Source: Planctomycetota bacterium
GTDB lineage: Bacteria; Planctomycetota; Planctomycetia; Gemmatales; Gemmataceae
Length of the DNA: 64,000 nucleotides
Direction of reading: 5' to 3'
Assembly (NCBI GenBank): GCA_021413735.1
Contig: JAIOPV010000116.1
Span: 1 to 64,000 of the forward strand
Shown piece by piece: positions 16,665-25,364 of this stretch (position 1 is the stretch's first letter; each line of letters opens with the position of its first letter). Under the pieces are notes generated by a model. It was given only the letters and a program-made list of their open reading frames with translations, made no database searches and was not told where the DNA came from. The translations under genes and the position numbers were made by a program.

Positions 16665-19600
16665 ATGTCTAACGAACCCGATCGCGCGATCGAGCCAGGC
16701 GCCCACTCCCCTCCGGGAGCCGCCGCCGACACCGCTCAATCGCCCTACGGCACCTTGGCCCAATCACCCGAGGATCAATTCCGAGCTGCCGCGGTTTCCT
16801 CTTCGTTCGGTGTCGCCGTGCCGGGCTTCGAGATCGAAGGCGAACTCGGTCGTGGCGGTATGGGTGTCGTCTACCGTGCGCGACAAACTGGCTTGAACCG
16901 CCCCGTCGCGCTGAAGATGGTGATCGCCGGAGCTTACTCCGATCTCACCACACGAACGCGGTTCCTGCTTGAAGCCGAATCGGTCGCGGCACTCGAACAC
17001 ACCAACATCGTGAAGGTGTTCTCGTTTGGCGAACACGACGGCCACCCCTTTCTCGCGATGGAATTCCTACCGGGTGGCAACCTCGCGGACCGCGTCAAAA
17101 CGGGCGGCCCCCTTCCCGCTCGCGAAGCGACGACGCTCATGGCGAAGGTCGCGGCAGCCGTGGCGCACGCGCACACTCGCGGCGTGGTTCACCGCGACAT
17201 CAAGCCCGCGAACGTGCTTCTGACAGCCGATGGCGACCCCAGACTCACTGACTTCGGGCTTGCGAAAGTGGGTCGCTCTGATCTGAGCGTGACCGGACAG
17301 GTGCTTGGCACTCCGGCGTACATGGCTCCCGAACAGGCAGCGGGAAGAGTCCGTGAAGTTGGTACTCCCGCCGACGTGTACGCCCTCGGTGCTGTGCTGT
17401 ACGACCTGCTCACGGGCCGCCCGCCATTCGCGGGAGATTCGGCCGCTGCGACACTTCACATGGTGTTGTCCTGCGAGCCTGAACGTTTGCGAAAGCACGA
17501 ACCAGGCGTGCCGCGCGATCTCGAAACGATCTGCATGAAGTGCCTGGAGCGGGAACCCGAGAAGCGGTATCCCACAGCACAGGCGCTTGCAGACGACCTG
17601 AACCGTTTCCTCAGCGGCGAGCCGATCACGGCGCGACCAGCCGGTTCGTTCGAGCGAGCCGTGAAGTGGGTGAAGCGTCACAAGGGTCTGTCGGTGGGCC
17701 TGTTCGTGGCAGCGATGGCGGTCGTACTTGGAGTCGGCGCATCGACGTGGTTCGGGCTGTGGGCGATGACTGAAGCCGACCGGGCGACGAACGAAGCCGC
17801 CCGCGCCACGGGCAAGGCGAATGACGAACGACAAGCGAGAGAGCAAGCGGCGCTGGCCGAAAAGCGAGCGCTCGCCGCGCTTGGTGAAGCTCAGTCGCAG
17901 CGGATCACCGCAGATCGAAGGCAGGCCGAACTTGGGTTCAGCAATGCGATGACATCGTGCGAAGAGGGTCGCGTGCAGGAAGGGTTGGAGTTGTTCGTGC
18001 AGGTGGTGGAACTCGCTGAAGCGAACGCGGCAGCCGAGGAGCCTGGCGACTCGAAGAAAGCCAAGGAGGCCGATCGCGAACTCGCGAGAGTAGCGAGACT
18101 GAATATCGCCGCATGGCAGCGTGAGTTGCCGCCGTTGTCGCGAGCATTTCCTCATCCCTCCCATGTCATGGGGGCCGAGTTTCTACCTGATGGCAAGCGG
18201 TTCGTAACTGTGAGTAGCGGGTCTCAGGCCACCCTTTGGGATGCAACAACCGGCGAGAAGATCCACAACTACATCCCGCCTCGCTCAGGCACACTAACCG
18301 TCGTATCACCGCCGTTCTGGGCCGTGGCTCCCAGCCCGAATGGAAAAATGATCGCGGTGGGTACAGGGGATGGACAGATCATCGTCTGGGATACGGACTC
18401 GCCAACTCATCGACTGGCCTTTGAAGCAGTCACGCCCGCTGCGAAAAAAGTCAACGAGACGAATGTGTTTTCGCTGGCCTTTGCACCAGACGGAACGATC
18501 TGGGCAGTCGATGGGGATGGAGGAATTCAGCAGTGGGATCTGAACGCGGAAGCCAAGCCCAAGTTACTCGCGAGGCTCGCGCCAGAGGTGCCAAAGGGAA
18601 GTAACGCTTCGATCCTGAACGTGTTCGCGCTTTCTGCCGATGGAAAGTTCGCGTACACGGGTGACCGAAGTGGTGTCGTCCGAGAATGGAAACTTGAGAC
18701 TCGAACTGCGGGACGTGTTTGGCAGACTGCTGGTTGGGTGCAAGACCTCGCAGTTTCCCCCGATGGTGCCCGCCTCGCCGCAACAGGGCCAAACACGAAG
18801 GTGCGCGTCATTGATCTCCGGGGAAACAGGGCCCCATTTGATATCGACCTTTCCGGGTCTTATGGAAATGGAGTCGCGTTCTCTGGCGAACAGCCGATCC
18901 TCGTGAGTGCTGACAACGATGGAAACATCCGGTTCTGGCACCAGGACACAGGGCAGTCCGTCGGAACTCCGATTCGGGTCGCGGGCGATCCCAGGCACAC
19001 CCGGTTTCGTGCTGGGTCGGATCAGTTGATTGTGCCTGCTGCGAATGTGGCTTATGTGTGTACGATCCCACATCCACCTCAACTCGTCACAATGGGTCGA
19101 GGTGGTCGCGTGCGTGGACTGGACATCTCCCCGAACGGAGACCGGATCGCGAGTGCCGACGATTCCTTTGTGGACATCTTCGATACGAAGACGCTCAACC
19201 CCATCCAGAACCCCGTCCGCGCCAACGGGATACCACGCGCAATCAGGTTCGATGTGAACTCCAAACGCGCACAGATCTTTCGTGGGTATATCAGCGCTTT
19301 CGATCGCGTCGTATATCCAAACGGCACGCAACCGCAGACGATTCAAGCGTTCGGGATGGGGGGGGTTCATCGAATCGACTTTGCACCGAACGGATCGACC
19401 ATGTACCTGTTGGGCGACACGCTGATTTCGCGATTCGATCCTGCGACACTGAACCTCATCCTCCCCGAACGCCCCATCAAAGACCTGCCTCCTGGGCTGG
19501 GCTTGGGTGCGCTCGCGGTGCGGCCCGATGGTGGCGAGCTGCTCATCACCACTGGCCAACGTGTCGAGTTCCTGCACCCTGAGACACTGCAACCGATGCG

Positions 19601-20024
19601 GTCGGGATGGACAGCCTCCGGCGAGATTCGAGATGCGACATACACGCGAGATGGTCGGGCCGTGCTGATCGGTCGCCGCGACAACGCGGCCGAGTTACTG
19701 AGTGCCGACACAGGCTCACCAGTGGTTCGACCAATGCCCCATGCCAGGGCCGTTGCTGCTGTCGCAGTCAGTCCCAAGGGGACCGTGTTGGCCACAGGGA
19801 GTCGTGATAACACGGCGCGCTACTGGGACACGCGGACCGGCTTACCGATTGGCCCACCGATGCGGCACCAATCGGAAGTGATCTACGTTGTGTTTGAACC
19901 AAACGGGAACCGCATGGCGACCGGCACCAGCGGCGGACACGTCCTTCTCTGGGACGCACCACCTCAACCCGCGATTGGTTCGCTTGAAGCGCTCCGCGCC
20001 CGCATCAGTCGACCAAAGCCGTGA
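16665..20024 (+). CDS. Receptor-like Hanks-type Ser/Thr kinase with WD40 propeller
   Basis: A 1119-residue protein starting at ATG 16665, after a CGGAG. The N-terminal kinase domain (residues about 55-325) has all key motifs: GRGGMGVVYRA, VALKM, HRDIKPANVLL, DFGLAK and APEQ, so it should be active. A single transmembrane helix follows (GLFVAAMAVVLGVGASTWFG, about residues 344-363), then an Ala/Arg/Glu-rich coiled coil (about 375-440). The C-terminal 600 residues are WD40-like repeats (VAVSPKGTVLATGSRDNTAR and ten or more weaker blades). The topology suggests a cytoplasmic kinase with an extracytoplasmic sensor propeller. Its targets are unknown. The gene is monocistronic and ends at a bidirectional hairpin. 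Confidence 0.9.
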   Translation: MSNEPDRAIEPGAHSPPGAAADTAQSPYGTLAQSPEDQFRAAAVSSSFGVAVPGFEIEGELGRGGMGVVYRARQTGLNRPVALKMVIAGAYSDLTTRTRFLLEAESVAALEHTNIVKVFSFGEHDGHPFLAMEFLPGGNLADRVKTGGPLPAREATTLMAKVAAAVAHAHTRGVVHRDIKPANVLLTADGDPRLTDFGLAKVGRSDLSVTGQVLGTPAYMAPEQAAGRVREVGTPADVYALGAVLYDLLTGRPPFAGDSAAATLHMVLSCEPERLRKHEPGVPRDLETICMKCLEREPEKRYPTAQALADDLNRFLSGEPITARPAGSFERAVKWVKRHKGLSVGLFVAAMAVVLGVGASTWFGLWAMTEADRATNEAARATGKANDERQAREQAALAEKRALAALGEAQSQRITADRRQAELGFSNAMTSCEEGRVQEGLELFVQVVELAEANAAAEEPGDSKKAKEADRELARVARLNIAAWQRELPPLSRAFPHPSHVMGAEFLPDGKRFVTVSSGSQATLWDATTGEKIHNYIPPRSGTLTVVSPPFWAVAPSPNGKMIAVGTGDGQIIVWDTDSPTHRLAFEAVTPAAKKVNETNVFSLAFAPDGTIWAVDGDGGIQQWDLNAEAKPKLLARLAPEVPKGSNASILNVFALSADGKFAYTGDRSGVVREWKLETRTAGRVWQTAGWVQDLAVSPDGARLAATGPNTKVRVIDLRGNRAPFDIDLSGSYGNGVAFSGEQPILVSADNDGNIRFWHQDTGQSVGTPIRVAGDPRHTRFRAGSDQLIVPAANVAYVCTIPHPPQLVTMGRGGRVRGLDISPNGDRIASADDSFVDIFDTKTLNPIQNPVRANGIPRAIRFDVNSKRAQIFRGYISAFDRVVYPNGTQPQTIQAFGMGGVHRIDFAPNGSTMYLLGDTLISRFDPATLNLILPERPIKDLPPGLGLGALAVRPDGGELLITTGQRVEFLHPETLQPMRSGWTASGEIRDATYTRDGRAVLIGRRDNAAELLSADTGSPVVRPMPHARAVAAVAVSPKGTVLATGSRDNTARYWDTRTGLPIGPPMRHQSEVIYVVFEPNGNRMATGTSGGHVLLWDAPPQPAIGSLEALRARISRPKP

Positions 20025-20072
20025 CTCCTCAAATGTTTTGAGACTCCCCTGGAGTCCATCGAATTCTTGACG

Positions 20073-20099
20073 ACGCTAGCGATCCGGGATCGCTGGCGT
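20073..20099. terminator. Bidirectional hairpin between kinase and pilin genes
   Basis: Thirteen-base arms (20073-20085, 20087-20099; one G-T pair) with a single-base loop lie between two convergent genes. This is a likely shared terminator, although T-runs are weak. Confidence 0.55.
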
Positions 20100-20202
20100 T
20101 CCTGCTTCACGTCTCGGAAATGCCAACGAGAGGGCATCGACTCAGAGCAAAATGCCCTGTTCGTTCCATACGCCAGCACCGACAACTCAGACCGAGTTCG
20201 GG

Positions 20203-20379
20203 TCAACCACCAGTCGCGGAACTCACCCGACTAAAGGTCGAGTTGGCGTTCTTGCCGATCGCCGAAATGGCAGCGATGCAGACCACAACAATGAGGGCCA
20301 ACATCACGGCATACTCGACTGCGGTCGGGCCATCTTCCCTCTTCACAAACAACACAACCGTCTTGGCAATGCTCCGCAT
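20203..20379 (-). CDS. Flp-family type IVb pilin
   Basis: Starting at the ATG at 20377-20379, with GGAG six bases upstream, the product is 58 residues. It has a basic leader (MRSIAKTVVLFVKREDGPTA), then VEYAVMLALIVVVCIAAISA and a short polar tail. The G-P-T-A-VEY context with Glu at +5 relative to cleavage, plus the hydrophobic helix, is typical of Flp/Fap pilins of the Tad system. The longer frame to 20541 is not needed. No tad genes are nearby, so assembly proteins must be elsewhere. Confidence 0.88.
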   Translation of the reverse strand: MRSIAKTVVLFVKREDGPTAVEYAVMLALIVVVCIAAISAIGKNANSTFSRVSSATGG

Positions 20380-20827
20380 CTCAGACTCCAATTCTGTAAG
20401 AATGCTGACGCTAAAGACTCTGTGCGTCTGGTTCGCGTCGGACCATAAAAGCGACGCCAGAGTATCGCGACAACTCTGTAGGTCACTCATTTCAGCCGTG
20501 CAAGCGAGCAACTGGTTTTTCTTGGCGATGTTGTCGAGCAACTCTTACAGGCTTCGCGTCTCAAACGAAACAAGTCTGCGATTCGCATCTCACAGGATGA
20601 ATCTCTCGTCCTACATCATGATCCGCGGACGTCATCGGCTCGCCTGAATTGAGAAACAAGTGGTGCCGCGCAAGGTGGAGCGCAGATTACTGCGGGAGAT
20701 GACTCGTTGCTCGTGAGAGTCCATCAAGTGCATCGAAACGAAGCGTTGTCGATCGCAGCATTTCCTCGCGATTCAGCGTAAGATCGGGACAACTCATCCG
20801 CTGAGAATCATGTCACCGGAGAAACGC
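20380..20827. other. Intergenic region between divergent pilin and sigma genes
   Basis: 448 bases with no credible ORF. It carries the promoters of the pilin gene (leftward) and of the sigma-kinase pair (rightward). I see no strong consensus promoter or long repeat. Confidence 0.5.
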
Positions 20828-21358
20828 ATGATTGATCTGACTCGTCACGAACCTGCCCTTCTGCTGTGGGCGAACTACCAGCTTCCAGGGTGGGTTCGTG
20901 GCAAACTCGATCCGGCCGACCTCGTGCAGCAGACGTTGTTGGAGGGGCTGGCTGCCGAAGAGAAACTCGTCGGTCGCCCAGATCATGAGATCCTCAGGTA
21001 TCTCCGACGGGCGTTGGCGAACAACCTCATCGACACCGCTCGGAAGTTCGCACGCAACCGGGATGATCTGTCGCCGGAAGCGATGGCCGAGTCGTCCATT
21101 CGTCTCGCCGACTGGCTGGCGGCCGATCACACCTCGCCGAGCGAACGTGCCGACCGAAACGAACGGTTTGCTCGACTGGCTGTTGCCCTCTCGGAATTGC
21201 CAGATCGGCAACGAGTCGTGGTCGAAATGCGGTATCTGCGGGGCATGAAAGTGATCGACATCGCGCAGTTTCTCGGGAAGTCCGAGGGTGCGGTGTCGAT
21301 CCTGCTCCACCGAGCGGTGATTGCGTTGCGTTGCGTGCTGACGGAACCGAACACCTGA
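20828..21358 (+). CDS. ECF-type RNA polymerase sigma factor
   Basis: A 176-residue sigma-70 family protein. Region 2 is visible in LDPADLVQQTLLEGL and EILRYLRRALANNLIDTARK (residues about 25-75). Region 4 is visible in LPDRQRVVVEMRYLRGMKVI and DIAQFLGKSEGAVSILLHRA (about 125-165), which gives the -35-binding helix-turn-helix. I prefer the ATG at 20828 because GGAG lies 6 bases upstream; the ATG at 20810 is also possible. The next gene, a kinase, begins 12 bp after the stop. Sigma/kinase pairs of this kind are characteristic of planctomycetes, with the kinase proposed to control sigma activity in place of an anti-sigma factor. Confidence 0.9.
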   Translation: MIDLTRHEPALLLWANYQLPGWVRGKLDPADLVQQTLLEGLAAEEKLVGRPDHEILRYLRRALANNLIDTARKFARNRDDLSPEAMAESSIRLADWLAADHTSPSERADRNERFARLAVALSELPDRQRVVVEMRYLRGMKVIDIAQFLGKSEGAVSILLHRAVIALRCVLTEPNT

Positions 21359-21370
21359 TTGGAGCAATCC

Positions 21371-23005
21371 ATGTCCGCTGAATCGCCCACGGACGATACC
21401 GCCGCCCACGGGATTGAGGAAGGCTACTGTCTGGTGTTGAGAGCCGAGGACTCCGGCGACTGGAAGGCGGTTGCCGACTGGCTCGCCCGAAATACCGACC
21501 ACGCCGCCGCACTCGCGGACTATCTCGCAGCGTTGCGTGGACTTCATTCCGCAACCGCACCCCTGAGAACGTTACCGGATCGAGTGGGAGCGCACCTCGG
21601 TGAGTTCGAGTTGAAGGACGAACTTGGTCGCGGCGGGATGGGCGTGGTCTATCGCGCGTTCGACAAGACGTTGAAACGCGAGGTCGCGGTGAAGTTGCTT
21701 CGCACCGGCAATGCATTTTCCGCAGCGGAATCGGCTCGGTTTCGCTTTGAGGCGGAGATGGTGGCGTCGCTTCATCACCCGAATATTGTTCCCGTCCATT
21801 CCTGTGGTGAAGCCGATGGTGTTCCGTATTTGGTGATGCCATTGATGACTGGCGGAAGCCTCGCCGCATGGCTCAAGAACCTCGGGCCTGATCGGTGTCT
21901 GCCGCCAAAGAAAGCAGCGAAGATCGCTCGTGATGTCGCTTTCGGAGTGCATCACGCGCATCAGCGGGGTCTGATTCATCGAGACATCAAACCCGCAAAC
22001 ATTCTCCTCGATCATACTGGTGCGCCGCACGTCGCGGACTTCGGACTGGCCCGGCGTGTGGACTGCACTGCGAGCAGCACCGCTGAGATCGCCGGCACAT
22101 TCTTGTACATGGCTCCGGAGCAAGGCCGAGGTGCCAAGGATCTGACCATAGCGGTCGATGTCCACGCGATCGGAGTGGTTCTGTTTGAGTTACTGACAGG
22201 CGGGGTTCCGTATGGCGGCTCCGACATTGCGAGCATCCTGCGTCGACTGACGGATGAAACCGAGCCGGCTCCTCCCGCGAGTCGATTCCGACGGGATGTG
22301 CCGACCGATTTGGAGGCGATCTGTGTCAAGTGCCTGGAGAGACGGCCTGAGGATCGTTATCTCTCGGCTCAGGCGTTGGCCGACGCGCTCGAACGCTACT
22401 TGAATGACGAACCGCAAGTTGATGCGTCTCGCCGAGGGTGGGCGACTGACCTTGCCCGCGTGGTCCGTCGTCGTGTTGATACTCCTTCGATGGCAATCTG
22501 GCCGGCGTTCTTCTGGGGTCTTGGCTCCCTCTCGGTTTCACAGGCCACCATCCAGATAGCTGTCCTCACCGATAGCCCGCTCTGGGTCGCGTATCTGGGA
22601 TGGGGGATCTACTTCGGTGGATGGCTCGTTGTGCTCTGGCTCTGCGGGCTGGCTCGGTTGCATTTGCTCACCCGAATCGAGAAGGCAGGTATTGCCCAAC
22701 ACATTGGCATGATGCTCGGCGGACTGGCTCTCATCCCCAGTAGTTTCGCAATCGATGAGTATGGACTGGCTCTGTATCCGCCCCTGATGGTGTTGATCGC
22801 TCTCGGTACGTTCGTCCAAGGTTCCTACCACTGGGGGCGATACTTCGTCCTGGGTGGCTTGATGTTCCTGCTCACTGCGATCATGTCAGTGGTCTTCGTG
22901 CGGTACTTGCCCACCGCGTTTGCTGTTCAGCAGATCACAGCGATGATCTGGGTTGGCTTCCGAACGAGAAGTTTCGACCGCGAAGCACGCACTGTTGCCT
23001 CGTGA
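21371..23005 (+). CDS. Membrane-anchored Hanks-type Ser/Thr kinase paired with ECF sigma
   Basis: The ATG at 21371 has GGAG six bases upstream. The 544-residue product starts with an acidic 75-residue segment, followed by a full kinase domain (residues about 78-345): GRGGMGVVYRAF, EVAVKLL, HRDIKPANILL, DFGLAR, MAPEQ. The last 160 residues hold four or five hydrophobic helices (SMAIWPAFFWGLGSLSVSQA, WLVVLWLCGLARLHL, LMVLIALGTFVQGSYHW, FVLGGLMFLLTAIMSVVFV), so the kinase is tethered to the membrane without a large sensor. Tight linkage to the sigma gene predicts that it phosphorylates or gates that sigma factor. Confidence 0.92.
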   Translation: MSAESPTDDTAAHGIEEGYCLVLRAEDSGDWKAVADWLARNTDHAAALADYLAALRGLHSATAPLRTLPDRVGAHLGEFELKDELGRGGMGVVYRAFDKTLKREVAVKLLRTGNAFSAAESARFRFEAEMVASLHHPNIVPVHSCGEADGVPYLVMPLMTGGSLAAWLKNLGPDRCLPPKKAAKIARDVAFGVHHAHQRGLIHRDIKPANILLDHTGAPHVADFGLARRVDCTASSTAEIAGTFLYMAPEQGRGAKDLTIAVDVHAIGVVLFELLTGGVPYGGSDIASILRRLTDETEPAPPASRFRRDVPTDLEAICVKCLERRPEDRYLSAQALADALERYLNDEPQVDASRRGWATDLARVVRRRVDTPSMAIWPAFFWGLGSLSVSQATIQIAVLTDSPLWVAYLGWGIYFGGWLVVLWLCGLARLHLLTRIEKAGIAQHIGMMLGGLALIPSSFAIDEYGLALYPPLMVLIALGTFVQGSYHWGRYFVLGGLMFLLTAIMSVVFVRYLPTAFAVQQITAMIWVGFRTRSFDREARTVAS

Positions 23006-23116
23006 ACCTGTCCGATTGACCCTTTCCTGATTTCTGTCTAACCGTTCCTTCGCAGGTGGCTTGTTGCCGCCCCCGGAGACGGTGCGCCCATTGTTTCTCG
23101 CTGAAGGAGATGTCCC

Positions 23117-24088
23117 ATGACTACCGCCGAACCAGAACGCTCCACCGATCCGATTGTCTCTGCACCGACCGCACCAACTGTGGTTGCTTGCTACTCGGTA
23201 TTCGATCGCTTCTTTCCCGCATGCGGATTCACCGATCTGACCGACGGCATCTACGAAGGCGACACGAACCGTTCTTATGAGGCTGCCCAAGCACGACAGG
23301 CAGAAGTGCTTCTCGACCGTGCCGAAGTGTGGTCCGCGAGCCGACTGTTGGACATCGGCTGTGGGTATGGACGAATCCTCAAGGCTGCCACCAACCGCGG
23401 TGCGAAGAGTTGGGGGCTTACAGTATCGCCAGAACAGGTGCGACGGAACACGAAGGCGGGACTGGATACTCGACTCCAAAACTACAAACACCTGGGGCCA
23501 GAGTGGCACCGGCAGTTCGACGCAGTGATCGCGAACGGATCACTCGAGCACTTCGCCCAGCCAGCAGACGCCGTCGCTGGCCGCGACGACGCGATCTACC
23601 AGCATCTCTTCGCCACAGTCCACCGATTGCTCGATCCGGAAGTCGTGGGCGCGAAGTTCGTGACGACTGCGATCCACTTACGCGAAAGGCCGGATCCGCG
23701 CAACTGGCTTCGTCCACCGTCTCATTTTCAGTATGGGTCGGCCGAATTCCACTGGGCGAGGCTCGCCCGATCGTTCGGTGGCTGGTATCCGGTGATTGGA
23801 CAATTGGAACGGTGTGCGGAGGGTTACTTCCGACTCGTCCACGAAGAGGATGGAACCGACGATTATCGGATCACGTCCGAGGCGTGTCTGACGGCGGTGC
23901 GGCGAATCTTCCGATCGTGGCGGTTACCACAGGTGGGATGTGCGGCGTTGCCTGTGTTGGTCCGTCGCCCTGTCCACACGATTCGGATGCTGCGGTGTAT
24001 GCTCGGCAGCGAGTCTTGGAACTGGCAGTTTCGCGGCGATCAGGCTCCAACAGTGCTCTTGAGGCAGACCTGGGAGCGTGTCGCGTGA
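23117..24088 (+). CDS. SAM-dependent methyltransferase, cyclopropane-fatty-acid-synthase-like
   Basis: A 323-residue class I methyltransferase with AAGGAG seven bases before its ATG. Motif I is LLDIGCGYGR (residues 77-86), followed by WGLTVSPEQV and later DAVIANGSLEHFAQP. The upstream TDGIYEGDTNRSYEAAQARQ matches the CFA synthase pattern that precedes the SAM site, and the SPEQ segment is typical of CFA and mycolic-acid methyltransferases. It lacks a clear N-terminal lipid-binding domain. The substrate is uncertain, but its position about 2.7 kb upstream of a large lipid synthase makes acyl-chain or lipid methylation a reasonable inference. Confidence 0.78.
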   Translation: MTTAEPERSTDPIVSAPTAPTVVACYSVFDRFFPACGFTDLTDGIYEGDTNRSYEAAQARQAEVLLDRAEVWSASRLLDIGCGYGRILKAATNRGAKSWGLTVSPEQVRRNTKAGLDTRLQNYKHLGPEWHRQFDAVIANGSLEHFAQPADAVAGRDDAIYQHLFATVHRLLDPEVVGAKFVTTAIHLRERPDPRNWLRPPSHFQYGSAEFHWARLARSFGGWYPVIGQLERCAEGYFRLVHEEDGTDDYRITSEACLTAVRRIFRSWRLPQVGCAALPVLVRRPVHTIRMLRCMLGSESWNWQFRGDQAPTVLLRQTWERVA

Positions 24089-24121
24089 CAATCACGCAGG
24101 GGATTCAGTCTCAACGCGGAG

Positions 24122-25252
24122 TCACGCACCGCGTTCGTCGAGTAACGGCAATTCACGTGGACCGCGACACTCGCGGTTCACGTATTCCTGAAAATGATAG
24201 ATGCGTTCCTCGCGTGTGCCGATCACGCCACGATGCGGACTCGCCTCCATGCCCTTCTGCACGCCGCCGTAAATCGTCCCGTCTTCCTCGACGATCTGGT
24301 GAGCGACCATGTTCGAGATCGAACGCAGCAACCGGTAGATTCCCCACGCGAACGGTCCTCGTCGATGTCCTCGAAGCGTGAACAGCATACTGCGATATCG
24401 GCACGTCCTGGGACCAGTCGGGAACACGCACTGGTTCATCCGGATCACATCGAGGAATGCCGCCGTGATGTGCGGATGACGCACGCGGTGCCAGTATTCG
24501 TTCCTCACGGGGTGCCCCAAGCGACGAACCATCCAGTTGCTCATCCGCGTCGCGATATCGTTAGGCGGCACCGTCTTGTATGACGTGAAGTTCTCGGTCA
24601 GTTCGTGCCAGGAATTCTCTTCCTCCGAGAACTCCTTGAAGGTCTTGGGGTGGACCTGCGGAATGTGGTACGACTCCAGCGAATTCTCCAGAACAACCTT
24701 CCAGTTGCACGGGAAGTCGCGTTCCCAGGTTGCCGCGTGCCGGAAGGCCCCGCCGTAACTCGGCTGCCACTGTTCCCACACCGGATCGAGCCATTCCCGC
24801 AGTGACACCCCGTTGTCACTGAGATTCACGAACACGATCTCGCCGCATGTCTCCACGCGAAATGGCCGCAGGCACGAGTTCTCGCGGTCCCACGGTCGAA
24901 ACGCCATCGCGTCGGGAATCTTCCCCGTGTGGCCGTCGGCGTTGTACTCCCAGCCGTGATATTGACAGCGGAGCTTCTCAGTGTTGCCGCGAGGTTTCTC
25001 GGTGAGCTTACTGTGCCTGTGCGGACACACGTTCAGGAACGCACGCAGCTCGCTGTCGAAGTTGCGGATGATGATGGGCGTTTCGAGCAGATCGAACGTG
25101 AGGAAATCGCCCGGTTTAGCGAGATCGCCTACCGTGGCGAGCGGATGCCACGCGGGCTGAAACAGGTGACGCAGTTCGAGGCGGTGCTGCTCCTCGGATG
25201 TGTACTGATCGGGCCGCAGCAGGTGTTGAAGGTGTGTCTGGTTGGTAAACAT
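24122..25252 (-). CDS. Rieske non-haem iron oxygenase, alpha-subunit type
   Basis: A 376-residue ring-hydroxylating-type oxygenase. The Rieske cluster ligands are C76-x-H78 and C96-x2-H99 (VCPHRHSKL and CQYHGWEY, 17 residues between). The mononuclear iron site is visible in NWKVVLENSLESYHIPQVHP. I take the start at 25252 (MFTNQTHLQHLLRPDQY), because the extra 20 residues to 25312 come from a low-complexity repeat. The NWK/ENSLESYH signature is close to the choline/carnitine/sterol monooxygenase branch. No reductase or ferredoxin gene is adjacent. It lies downstream of the S49-like gene on the same strand. An oxidative step on the nearby lipid product is inference. Confidence 0.88.
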   Translation of the reverse strand: MFTNQTHLQHLLRPDQYTSEEQHRLELRHLFQPAWHPLATVGDLAKPGDFLTFDLLETPIIIRNFDSELRAFLNVCPHRHSKLTEKPRGNTEKLRCQYHGWEYNADGHTGKIPDAMAFRPWDRENSCLRPFRVETCGEIVFVNLSDNGVSLREWLDPVWEQWQPSYGGAFRHAATWERDFPCNWKVVLENSLESYHIPQVHPKTFKEFSEEENSWHELTENFTSYKTVPPNDIATRMSNWMVRRLGHPVRNEYWHRVRHPHITAAFLDVIRMNQCVFPTGPRTCRYRSMLFTLRGHRRGPFAWGIYRLLRSISNMVAHQIVEEDGTIYGGVQKGMEASPHRGVIGTREERIYHFQEYVNRECRGPRELPLLDERGA

Positions 25253-25261
25253 CTTTTTCGC

Positions 25262-25364
25262 AGGGCGGAAGGTAGAAGGGGGAAGGCGGAAAAAATCAGC
25301 GTTCCGCACCACCAGCTGCGTCTCGGTTTTTCATCCGCCTTCTGCCCTCCGCCTTCCGCCTTGG
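25262..25364. repeat. Imperfect purine/pyrimidine inverted repeat
   Basis: A purine-rich tract of GGCGGAAGG-type units (25262-25295) is complemented by a pyrimidine-rich tract of CCGCCTTC-type units (about 25332-25361) on the same strand. The pair fills the whole gap between the S49-like stop and the Rieske start. Confidence 0.5.
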
